Positions 49,208 through 59,775 of a stretch of DNA of 64,000 bases are shown one piece after another (the first letter of the stretch is position 1; each line of letters begins with the position of its first letter). The position numbers and the translations under genes were made by a program. The notes beneath the pieces were generated by a model. That model was not told where the DNA came from. It worked only from the letters and a program-made list of their open reading frames with translations, and made no database searches. Source of the stretch: Rotaria macrura (Eukaryota > Rotifera > Eurotatoria > Philodinida > Philodinidae); NCBI GenBank assembly GCA_900239685.1, contig OENT01000786.1, positions 1 to 64,000 on the forward strand, given 5' to 3'.

Positions 49208-51097
49208 GTTCGGGATACGAATCAAATCTTAATTCAAATGATAATAGCACGCATTTGTTTTTCAAGGTTTCAGTTCTTATCATTTGACTTGATTACTTCA
49301 AAGTAAATAATTAGACTTAGATAAGATAAATAACAATTTCAAATGAAATTGGCACATGCAAAACGTAATAAAGGGACGATGACAATTCGATTATCGCGTA
49401 CAGTTATGTGTTAAAGAGGCATTACTGATGTCAAACGTATTATCGGAGTTTTATTTTTAAGAAAGCATGTGAAAACTTTGTCACACGACTTTTTTCATTC
49501 TTGTATTTCAACCGATCAGATAGTATTTTACAGCTAACTCATCAATTTTCAAGTTAGAGCATTTTGATGGTGTTTGAGGTATGCATGTGACAAGGTAACG
49601 AAGTTTAATTAAACCAGAAAATACACTGCGAATGAATGATCAAACTCGATTAAAAATAATTTATCTATGTTGCAGAGCACCAAATAGAGTTAACACCAAC
49701 ACACATACAACATGTCCATTAAAGTGTTGTTACTTAAAAATGATCATGAATTATGATGAACATGCGAAAAATGAGCCCAAAAAGTTGAGTTAGTTCGTTT
49801 TATACGAAAATCATCTAATCATTGTAAGTGAACGAATGCGAACTGATTCAGTCAAACGACTATCCGTCACAGACGAATCATCGATCAATAGTTCTACTCC
49901 CAATTAACTTCAGTTTGGAGTTTAAGTTAAATTAGTATGTATATCGAGATAAAATACATCAGTCAAAAATACGCTATTCGATATGCATATCATTGCTTTT
50001 TACCTGAGATGAATATAAAGTTAAAGGAATTAAACAAAATCTTGCCGTAAAATTATCGACTAAAATATTAGACATTAATGTACTGAGAAATTCGTTGGCT
50101 ACAAATACTGATCTGTTGCATGGAACTCAATGATAAATATCTCTATTATATTGGCTCATCTGTTTAAACATATCCGATGACTTATATTTTCAATGAATAA
50201 TATGCATTCCAATGGTCTCATTCTGCTGTCTTATTTTCTTTCAAAAGATGCCAGGGTATGTAGACGTTCCATTTAGGGAAATATTTAAAAATTATTCTAC
50301 CAGAAAAGTCATATTGAAGAATATTTTATCTCTCTCAAGTCTTTATTTGTTTATCAGTCAAATTTCACATAGACATACGATTGATATCTCATCGATCTAT
50401 AATTACCTTCCACATACATGGAAAATCAAACCATCAATAATCTTACTCAATCTTTTGATTTAAAAATTAATCATATGTTACAACTCCCTGTGTTGAGAAA
50501 CAAAAGTTCATGATGTTCACTTAGCCCACTCTCAGACAATCCGATTTTTCGAAAAAACATCGAACTTGAGTTTTTATTATAGAAAGATGTCCCGTGATCT
50601 CCTCTTTCAGAATACATATATATATAGGTTTTTGAAAAACGATTATATTTTGACAGACTTACGGAAGAAATACTCTCGCCCCTACTATCATATTTTTCGA
50701 TATTCTGTCGCATTTTTGACGAAATTTTTTGTTTTGTTTCGGTATCTATCAATTCATGTGTAGTAGGTTTGAGCAAAACACCCCTATATCAACCACGACG
50801 CGCCTATTTACACTCACGATTGAGATAAATATTATGTTCGCACTCCATATGACAGATTTAGTTTATATATACTCTGCGGAAACGTACATATTTTTTATTA
50901 TGCTATGTCGCCGAGAGAGTATGAGATGTGTTTGATATAACTCGCTGTGTCTTGTTATTAATTGCTATCGAAGATTTTAAAAATCTCCCTCAAGATCGAT
51001 GTGTATCAACATATCATCATCATGCACAACAGCAAGCAGTATCAAAATACATCTTAGTAGAGAAATAAAAGAGCAATACCACTTCATGGTGGTAGGT

Positions 51098-52070
51098 GGC
51101 AGAGCTCTGTGGGACGTCTTTTTGGTCGTCCTATCCCGCCTAATTCTGTTATATCCTAGATCGAAAATCACAAGCTGGTTCGCGCAGGAAAACATCGGAA
51201 ATTATCAGGAAAAAATCCAGAAATTTTCTAGTCGGAATACTGCTTCAATGTTCCTGTGATTTCCCATGTTTTCCTGCAGCACATGACTCTTTCCCCGCAT
51301 CTTTCCTGCCAGTTCCTGCAGTATCAACTAGTCAGAACGATAGAGCTGAGATGTAGGTAACTATTTTCTCTGGTTAAACGGTTGAAAAAGCGTAGCTAGT
51401 TTACATTTTCTTTTCTAATATGAAGTGTTCTCGGTTCATGAGGAAGAATATTGTCATTAATATTATAATTTTTTTAAATTTATTCTTCCTTAAATTATTT
51501 GAATTTTTATTCAAATAAATGAAATAAAATACAATATGACATTTCAACAATCGAAGTTGTCTTGTTCAGATGATGTTGCACATAAATGTATAGGTATTCT
51601 TTTTATTTTCTTTTATTATATGATGGTGGGACGGCAAGAAGGTGAAACTACTAGAACATACGGACTATTTGTCTTCTTCCTCCGTCCCAATATCATACTA
51701 CATAAAAGAAAAGAAAAAGAATAACTATAAATTCATGTATAACATCATCTGAAAAAGACAACTTCGATGGTCTAAACGCCATAATTGTATTTTATTTTAT
51801 GTATTTGAATAAAAATCAAAATAATTTAAGGAGGAGTGCACAAGAAAACATTAAAATAATTTTTTATGTGAATGATTTCTTTCACTATCGATCTGTTTCA
51901 AGATTAGGTGTCACACAACTGAGATAAATGTATTACAATATATGACACCCCTGTGTCTCTTAAACTTAGCGGGACCCTTCAGTGAATTCATTTTATCTCG
52001 TCCCGCAACATCCATCATTTCTTGTCCATTCTCGGGACGGGACTGTTCAGCGTCCCGCGGAGCTCTGGCA
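51098..52070. repeat. Possible outer inverted repeats of a ~970 bp fold-back element
   Basis: GGCAGAGCTCTGTGGGACG at 51098-51116 is the approximate complement of CGTCCCGCGGAGCTCTGGCA at 52051-52070, and further GGGACG / CGTCCC units follow inside both ends. The arms are only about 70% alike and the middle of each flank does not pair convincingly, so the outer boundary is tentative. Confidence 0.4.
51485..51834. repeat. Long inverted repeat, arms about 155-160 bp
   Basis: Left arm 51485-51640 and right arm 51672-51834 are inverted copies with matching blocks in order: CTTCCTTAAATTATTT, TTTTTATTCAAATA, AAATAAAATACAAT, ATCGAAGTTGTCTT, TTCAGATGATGTT, then TATTCTTTTT and TGGGACGG. Only about 30 bp separate the arms. 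The lack of coding capacity and short spacer fit a fold-back MITE. Confidence 0.75.
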
Positions 52071-52098
52071 GCTGTCGATAGCTGAATTCATTTGTGTG

Positions 52099-52306
52099 CA
52101 GGGGCGTACCGACGGGGGGGGCGTAACGCCCCCTGCTTTTGAAAATTTTGTATTTTTGGTACAAAAAAATTGAAAAAAAGCTCTTTTGTGGGGACTTTAG
52201 TTGCTGAATTGATATGAATAAAGACCTTACGCCCCCCTGCTTTTGAAATATTGAGATGGGGGGTCGTTACGCCCCCCCCTGCTCTCGAGACTTCGGTACG
52301 CCCCTG
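52099..52306. mobile_element. hAT-type MITE with perfect 8 bp target duplication
   Basis: 208 bp element with terminal inverted repeats CAGGGGCGTACCGA... and ...TTCGGTACGCCCCTG, flanked on both sides by TTTGTGTG (52091-52098 and 52307-52314). An 8 bp duplication and CAGGGGCG-type ends are typical of the hAT superfamily. The subterminal parts are C/G-rich (ACGCCCCCTGCTTTTGAAA occurs near both ends) around an A+T-rich centre. No coding capacity. Confidence 0.9.
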
Positions 52307-53776
52307 TTTGTGTGATCAATAACTTCTTGAACTTCTAATGCAATATGTTGGAAATATTCCATTTAAAAAGTCATTTTTAAACGTTTGAATGAAAAATTTA
52401 ATCCTAAAATTTCTTTAACGTTTTCCTCAAAGCATGGTTTTGAAGCAGGAAAATTGCTATAACACCCATTTGGCTTTAGCTTTCCCTGAGGTTCATTTTC
52501 ATTTCTAAAGTCTCGATTAGAGCTAACTTTCTATTGACTGGATTTTCGATATTTGATTCCTGGACTGAGCAAAGTATGATTTAATGCGTTTTTTTATACC
52601 TAATTTGACAGTCATACGGAGTTAAATGCTTATAAAAAATTAAAAGAAGGGAATTTCAAAATTCTGTTTGATAAAAAGTTGCGTATGAATGCTAGCTGTA
52701 ATGTAAAACTGATCCGACCTCGATATCTCTCATAGTCAGAAATTATTATATCAATTCTCGTGGAAGCTATGAAACAAGCCATAAGTCATAGTTCGGTAAG
52801 ATTTATCAGACTGAAAGTATTATCACAAGCGTTTCTCACTTGACTCTTCCATCCCTGAAGGTTTAAGCCCAAAACTATACTCCAAAGTGGCAGGTCTATT
52901 GCGAGTGAGAGGGGGATGGGCTTAACAACCTTATGATCTTCTATTTCATGGTAAAACAAACTCATAATATTAATGAATACACCTTTGAGAACAATAGATG
53001 ATAGAGGGAAAATCTGCTATTGTTTTCTAATGAATCTCTTGAAAAGTGATTCTAAATCATTTTTGTCAGGATATTTTTAGTAAGTCATTAGATTTGACTA
53101 CAATTATGTCACATCCTTAAATATAAAATTAAAAAAAAAACTTCGAGTAAAAAATGAACTGTAAACTAAATATCACAGCTCTGCACAACTCTCATTATTG
53201 GATGGAAAACACATACAACGCGTTATAAATCCTAGAGTAGTAAAAATAAATGCTACACCTTACTTTTCCAATTACCTCTCTCTGTCTGGTTCGATTGCTC
53301 GATTCATCCTTAACGTTTCACTCTTACACAGCGAGAAATTTTCGAGAAAACTACAAGTATGCATGATGCACTCATGTGTCATTGAAACCCAAATCACAAG
53401 TCATAACGTTAAGAGTATATTTTTACTCGAACAGTTTATGTGAGAAAATGCATGGTTAGAATTGAACATGAATTTTGATCATTTTTTTCAAAAAACATTG
53501 AGACGAAAAAGTGCTCTTAACGTTACTATTTGTGACTTTGGTTTTGGTGTCACACATGAGTATATCATACATGTGTTTTTTTTCTCAATAATGGTTCCCA
53601 GTATATAGTTGAAAATTTTAGGGTGGGTCAAGTAATCCATGATGTATCTTGGTTGGCAAGCTCAGATCAATCAAACGAGGTAAAGACCCGTAAATGGAAA
53701 AACAGGATGTTTCAATCTATTTTGGCCACGAGGAAATATTTAAAAAATGAACAAAGATCAGAAATTCGACTTTCTC

Positions 53777-54760
53777 CTATTCCGTATAGAATAATCGAAA
53801 GTTGGAAGCATACAATCGACAATTAATACGATTGAAACATGGACGAATTTCTTGTATATTAGCTAAAGTTGTTTTTGAGTCAACAGGACTTTCAGTTATA
53901 TAACAATTAAACCGGCGTAAATAAATCAGTTGATTTGAAAGACATTGAATTAATGATATAAAAGAAGTTTTACAATCAAATTTTAATTCTATCTTGCGTA
54001 CATTTGGAATATGACTAATTAGACTTATGATATCTTCATACAATACTGTTCGACAATAATCTCGGAGGATTAATTTTTGAAGAGGATGATTATCGTTCAT
54101 TACTGAGGATTCTTTAATTCGGTCGCCATATCGTAAAAAATCAACTTCAAGTTTAATTAGATTTGGACATGAACTCAGAATAAATGGAATCATAGTTGGA
54201 TGAGAACAACCGATATGAAGATACTGGAGAGACGATGACTGTGACCAATGAAGAAAATCAGAGGAATCAATATGACCCAATCGTGCCCATCGGAGATAAG
54301 AAAATTTATTTGAAAATGCATCATGAATCAGTTGTATAGGTAAAGAGAAGTTCACATTTGAAAACATCGACAGATAGATTAAATTTGGCATAATATGAGC
54401 ACGGATTTGTTTTAATTGTATGAACGATGGTCGAACCAACATTAATGAATATAAATTACGAAATTCATTCAAATCAATATGATCCCATGTGTTAATTTTT
54501 AACAAACCAATATGAGAAGCTATGGTAATGATGGATTCTGTCGTTTGTTCTTCGTCGATGACAAGTTGAAGATGTTTCACTGAGTTAAGAAGATGATTGA
54601 AACGTAAATTAATATTCCAAAAACATTTATATAAATGTGTAGCATCTATGCAGTTAAATATATCGAAGAGTAACTCATTAGAAAGATGTTCGAAACGAGT
54701 GATCATATCTAGAATAGAGTAGCAGGCACCATATGAATTATATGCTCTATTTTTATCCAT
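53777..54760 (-). CDS. F-box protein with degenerate leucine-rich repeats
   Basis: Single exon, 327 residues. Residues ~22-60 (FEHLSNELLFDIFNCIDATH then LYKCFWNINLRFNHLL) are an F-box, which in SCF ubiquitin ligases binds Skp1. The remainder is a series of irregular leucine-rich segments (SLQYLHIGCSH, CPNLIKLEVDFL, PLQKLILRDY, IPNVRKIELKFD, LIYLRRFNCYI) that would select the substrate. There is no signal peptide or membrane segment, so it is probably cytosolic or nuclear. An acceptor (TTTTTTTGATAG) lies about 20 bases before the ATG, suggesting a spliced or trans-spliced leader. F-box proteins with this FEHLSNELLFDIF opening are expanded in bdelloids, as far as I know. The target is unknown. 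Confidence 0.82.
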   Translation of the reverse strand: MDKNRAYNSYGACYSILDMITRFEHLSNELLFDIFNCIDATHLYKCFWNINLRFNHLLNSVKHLQLVIDEEQTTESIITIASHIGLLKINTWDHIDLNEFRNLYSLMLVRPSFIQLKQIRAHIMPNLIYLSMFSNVNFSLPIQLIHDAFSNKFSYLRWARLGHIDSSDFLHWSQSSSLQYLHIGCSHPTMIPFILSSCPNLIKLEVDFLRYGDRIKESSVMNDNHPLQKLILRDYCRTVLYEDIISLISHIPNVRKIELKFDCKTSFISLIQCLSNQLIYLRRFNCYITESPVDSKTTLANIQEIRPCFNRINCRLYASNFRLFYTE

Positions 54761-57700
54761 GATTAAGATGATGTGTTTCTATCAAAAAAATATTATATTT
54801 TATGGTAAAAAAACATTTTCTTACTTTTAATGAAATTATGTATTCCTAATGAATTTAACAGATGAATCTAATAAAATTAAATGACAAGAATCGGTCAGAA
54901 TGGATATTGATTAAAAATAAAAATTGCGTTCACTTTAACAACTTCGAGTAAAAGACAAATGAAGATTTCATTTTGTTTTTCGTCCATGAAAGACTATTTT
55001 GAACAAGATCTTGTTTGCTTCGAAGTATTACAATAAAAGTGATACGATCTTACGAAACTAACAACGAATTCAACTTTTCAAGTTAAAAAAACTTCTGATC
55101 GATTTCCAAAACAACGGCACTCATTTTTGTACGATGAGGGAATCTTTCATTGTCACATTTACCCCCATAACTGTTACACGAGCAGTCTATATAATAGTAA
55201 CTTATCCATTTAAACTGATTCCAATCACTCCCAAGTCAATAAATCTCTATTTAACATGGTAACTAAATATTGTACAAATGATACCTGTAAAAATAACAAA
55301 ACTGATTCAGATAATTGTGATCGTTTCATCGAAATATAAAAGTATTTCAATCGATGATTACGTTCAGAACTCTGGACTATAAATGAATTAAATCTAATAG
55401 AAACGACTAGTCTATAATTTTCGACTTAAATCTTACATGTAATTATTCACAAAAAGAACGACTTTCTTTTATTTCGGTTATATTTCAAGCCGATGGTTTT
55501 TTCCAGGTAAACATGAGTCACTACAATAGAGATTCAGATTCGTGATTCGGACTCAGCCGCTCATAGACATGTGCTTATTGATGTTTAACTTAGTTTACAA
55601 TTGATTTTCATACCATTGAAATGATCATTTTACTCGAACGAAATTACACAAATCATCGGTTGAAAAATAGATTCTGTCCAATGCAAGGGTCTTGTCCAGA
55701 TGTCACTATTTATTTTAATGATATCAGTATACGAATGTTAAAATGCCTATAATTATATTGTCACCAAAGATAGGAACATCAGTAGAACTTTGTAGACTTG
55801 ATTTCATGTAGTTTCTATTCTATCAATCAATATCTATAGTATAACTGTAATTCAAAGTTATGAGATAATCTATGTCTCTTGAGTAGTTGCTTTTTCGTTA
55901 TGTTTGGTTTCTAAAGTGAAACAGTATTGACTCATTTTCATTTTGTAATAGTCGTATTGGGCCTTTTTCGAACTCCATTTCAGAATGTACGTAACAAGAG
56001 AATATTTCCAGTTCGACCTTCTGGTTACTATTAATATGTTTGGATTAGGTGTTGATGTGTTGTAGGGAAATAGACATGCATTCGCACATTTTATTGGACG
56101 AGTGATCTTTAGCAAGAGAAAATATCATTGTCAATGGCTAACGTCAACTATGAGGTGTTTATCATATATATTCATACTTTCATCGATCAAAAAGTATCTA
56201 GTTTTCTATGAATCGAATAGAATAGTACGAGTAATTGTCTCATAATTCAAATTAATGATACACGAATTTGAAATATGCATGTTAGATGATTTAAAACTCA
56301 ATTCTTGCATGAAGAATTAAGTGACTATAGTACGAAGAAAATATTCGAATCAGTTGTGTGTATCCGAGCATGGACTGAATGACTACCATAGGGTAACTGA
56401 AATTCATTCCAACATATTGGAAGTTTCTTTTCTCACTGACTTTTGGTTTCATATAAAGTTTGTCTCTCCAACTTAGCTTGAAATATTTGCCTTTGTTTTT
56501 CTGTCATAAACAATCTCATCGAATACACTTATGACGTTATTTGGATTTTTCTTTTGTCGTCTATAGCATCAAGCACATCTTACTTTTGCGTTTTGATCAT
56601 TCCATGGGTTTTAATCATCGATGCATGATGGCAACATTGTTATGATGACACAAAATTGAATTTCAATATCAATAGTTGTAACCCGATTAGATTTTATGAA
56701 TCTCATAGCTTATGCAAGAATATTTTCATGCCGTTTAAATATTTCCACATAGAAAATATGAAATGATTTTTTACAAAATTACAGACAAAGTGATGCTCAA
56801 CTTTTCTTTTGCTGCCATCTGATAGTCTCATGGTAGCATCATAGCCGCAAAGTTAAATTTGAATGCATATATCTCCAAAGAGATGGGTCAATCTAATCTC
56901 TTTCTTGAAAGAAGACTTTTTCTATGATGAAGAAAAATAGTTTCATACACATTGCATTTGTAATTCCTATAGTATTATTTAGCGGTAGTAATATTTTGTC
57001 AGTAATCGTATGCTACTTTGTGCAAAGGCATTACCATATTGCATTGATGGTATAAACTTTTCAAGTTGCATCGTCAATATGACAGATATCATTATTTCTG
57101 ATAATAATAACAAAATATTTCATAATCAACTGAGAATAGATATGATCATATCATACCATAAAATTAAGATAATAACTCACATGCTATATCAATTGATATA
57201 GAAACACATCGATATCGAAAAGAGATTGTCTTATCGCTCTGTTTTGATCGTTTTAAGTGTAGAGTCGGGAGCATCTTCATATGATAAAGTAAGCCAAATC
57301 GGTTCCGACACAAAATGTTACCGATACACGGATATGTACATATTTGAAATATTCATGTCCATTTTTGCTGACAAATTTCAGTCAGAAAGAGCAATAAGAA
57401 AAAACGTCAGTTGAAGATTAGCTACTTTTCGTCAATAAATTATGTATGAATGTTCGGCTCGTTGAACAATGAAAATCTGCTTAATAGTATTCACATTTCC
57501 ACTAATTCAAAATTCTTCTTATGAGAATCAGGATTTTTCGATAGAATAAATATTTATGACTGAAAACTGCACAACAACATTCATATGTCACAAAGAATTG
57601 ACAGTTCATTTGTTAGAAGTCGAATCAGTATTCATGAATATTTCTAGAAAACATTACATAAGATCTTAGATGTCTCTGGCAGTTAGTGACAAAGAAAAAG

Positions 57701-58980
57701 GTTAAGTGTACCAACGCACATATTGTATTGCGTTTTTGCATGCTTTAATACTATTGGTATTCTCAAGTCTACATCATTATTCATTGCGGACGAGTACGAA
57801 GAAATTATTCTCATCTTCCTTAGATGAGTTTTCATACAGGGCTATACATTTTATTTTATAATACTTATTGTGAACATGTGATCAAGCTGCTCTATTACCT
57901 AATAGCGTGTATCACGTAAAAATATTTTTTTAATTGAAAAATAAAGCTAGATGAACTCGACATATGACAAGGTTCTATTTTTCAATTATACAACGTATTT
58001 GATATTGTCTTTAAGAAAATGTCATCTCAAGGGGAAGAAATTCCTGATTTTATTCCACTATGATACTTGTTTCTCTATATTTATCTTTTCGTATCTATTA
58101 ACCACTTGACCATGATAGAAAGTCTACTCTACGTAGGAACTCTACAGTAATGATTTTATGAAACGACTTCCGAGAAAATGATGGTTTCCAACTTTGGGTT
58201 GCACATTTATTTACACAATCATGTTCGCACATTGTAACGATTCAATATAGAAAAACATCGTATTAATATTTATAACACCATCAATCAATTTCTTTGTTGT
58301 TGGAATTATTTTTTTCAAATATTGTATAATAGTGCTTTGCTATTACGAAAAAATCTAGTATTTTAAAAAACAGGTAGATCGATAGATCTCTTTGAAATAA
58401 TTAAATACTTGATACATCATCTATATATATATATATATTTGTTTTCTGAATGTGAGTTTATATGACCATGTTTAGATTTGACATGAAGAAGAATAAATTA
58501 TTATCAATATAAGAAGTAAAATAACTGAATTCAAGTACATATTCGAATTCGTTGAAAATGTTAACATTTCACATTCATTCCACATCGTACTCCTATTGTT
58601 TCGTACGATTCTTTCAATTTCAGTTTGCAATTGTTGTCGTGAATTATCAGCACAGTTAAGCTGATTATTATAGATTAATAAAAAAAACAACAAAATAATG
58701 ATTTCAAATTTTTCATTTGATTTTTATCTCTTTGCTAAGCATATAAGATTGTTGTTTGTCTTAAATGAATAAACGTTTTTAAAGTTACACTTTAGCATCA
58801 TGTATTTCGTTTTTAGGTTTTCTTTTCAACACTTTTAACTACACTTTTGAAAAACACGAGAAGGATTTAAATATAAAAAATAAAAATCATGCCAATTTTC
58901 GTTTTTGATTTTCACCAAATTGTATTTACAGTAAAAAATGAAAGTTGAACAAAGAAAACAAAGTTTTTTTCATCATCGTT
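54761..58980. other. Gene-poor region
   Basis: About 4.2 kb between the F-box and E2-like genes. It contains a (TA)n run at 58422-58438 and a TATATCAATTGATATA palindrome near 57184. Open frames at 55870-56115, 57010-57414 and 58472-58693 lack recognisable domains. I see no RNA gene or element boundary. Confidence 0.5.
58422..58438. repeat. (TA)n microsatellite
   Basis: An uninterrupted TA run of about 17 bases. Confidence 0.9.
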
Positions 58981-59775
58981 CTATGAAGTTGTTGATGTGT
59001 CTTTATTATGTCTCGTTGAATGTGAAAGTGATGATGCAGTTGTATTATTATTATTCATAAGAAATTCTAATGTATCAGAAGTAAATAATTGTTTAAAATT
59101 TGGTTCTCGTGTTAGAATATCAACTAAACTATCATCTAGTTTTTCTTTTTCGTCTGTTTCATCTTTCGCCTTTTGTTTCTCTTGTTCCATTAGATAATTC
59201 TTATAGCCATAATTCATTTCAAATGGATCAGAATCATAATCTTCAATAACACCACCCTCAATAGATATGCGAATATTGTCTAGAAATTCTGTTTCGTCCG
59301 TTGCAATGTTTGACGTTAATGGATCATCAACATTAGGCTCATAAAAGAGAAACATAAGACCTTGTAAAAGATCTTCAAATGTAGAACTAGGTCCACCATT
59401 CCAATCATTTAATGTTGAAACACACACATTATTATGACAATTTTGATATGTTGTATCGATATTTGGATGATATATTCGTGTTATACATGAAACAATCGGC
59501 TGACCTTCAGGATAATCACTTTCCGTCGAAGCCTCAATGAGAAAAACAAATGAACCATGAGCGTATGGACCATCACGTGGTGTTATTTCAATATAAAATG
59601 ATTGAGAAGAAGAGGAATCTTCTGAATCTGACGACGAAGAATCCGATGAATAGGAAGCTCGAGATAGATGACCGGAATGAGTAAATATATTATCGGAACT
59701 TGCACGTGCTTGACCATTCGAAAGTGAATCTATATGACTACACAATTGTCGAAAATCTTTTTCAAATCTAGCCAT
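58981..59775 (-). CDS. E2 ubiquitin-conjugating-like protein with serine-rich insert
   Basis: 264 residues in one coding exon, larger than the ~150 of a minimal E2. E2 enzymes carry ubiquitin, or a related modifier, as a thioester on a cysteine. The UBC fold is visible from about residue 58: SFYIEITPRDGPYAHGSFVF then LIEASTESDYPEGQP, the HPN motif at 103-105 (IYHPNID), the candidate catalytic Cys at 118 (NNVCVSTLNDW), and a crossover-helix region (FEDLLQGLMFLFYEPNVDDP). Between the N-terminal helix (MARFEKDFRQLCSHIDSL) and the first strand lies an unusual serine/aspartate-rich stretch (~40-58). The C-terminal ~75 residues are acidic or polar and coiled-coil-prone (MEQEKQKAKDETDEKEK). An acceptor (TTTATTTCAG) ends at 59785, so the 5' leader is spliced. 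The partner E3 is unknown. HPN and Cys favour an active E2. Confidence 0.82.
   Translation of the reverse strand: MARFEKDFRQLCSHIDSLSNGQARASSDNIFTHSGHLSRASYSSDSSSSDSEDSSSSQSFYIEITPRDGPYAHGSFVFLIEASTESDYPEGQPIVSCITRIYHPNIDTTYQNCHNNVCVSTLNDWNGGPSSTFEDLLQGLMFLFYEPNVDDPLTSNIATDETEFLDNIRISIEGGVIEDYDSDPFEMNYGYKNYLMEQEKQKAKDETDEKEKLDDSLVDILTREPNFKQLFTSDTLEFLMNNNNTTASSLSHSTRHNKDTSTTS

Larger units (their letters stand above)
49226..53776. other. Repeat-rich intergenic region
   Basis: About 4.5 kb between the GLYAT-like and F-box genes. It holds a long inverted repeat (51485-51834), possibly nested in outer arms (51098-52070), and a hAT-type MITE (52099-52306). Near 52859-52937 a short segment is bounded by GGTTTAAGCCC and GGGCTTAAC and contains GAGAGGGGGATGGGC, resembling the TTAAGCCCCCTCCCCCTC block at 22546. 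Open frames (50212-50463, 50471-50776, 51536-51724, 51982-52173, 53198-53443, 53623-53826) lack domains and several lie within the repeats. Confidence 0.55.

Noticed and set aside
50471-50776. 101-residue open frame on the - strand
   Set aside because: No recognisable domain, an overlapping equally long frame on the other strand, and location in a repeat-rich intergenic region.
51982-52173. 63-residue open frame
   Set aside because: It crosses the target-site duplication and terminus of the hAT MITE, so it is a chance frame.
52859-52937. Small segment bounded by TTAAGCCC and GGGCTTAA
   Set aside because: Too short and with arms of under 12 bp; similarity to 22546 is limited to a C-rich block, so it is not called as an element.
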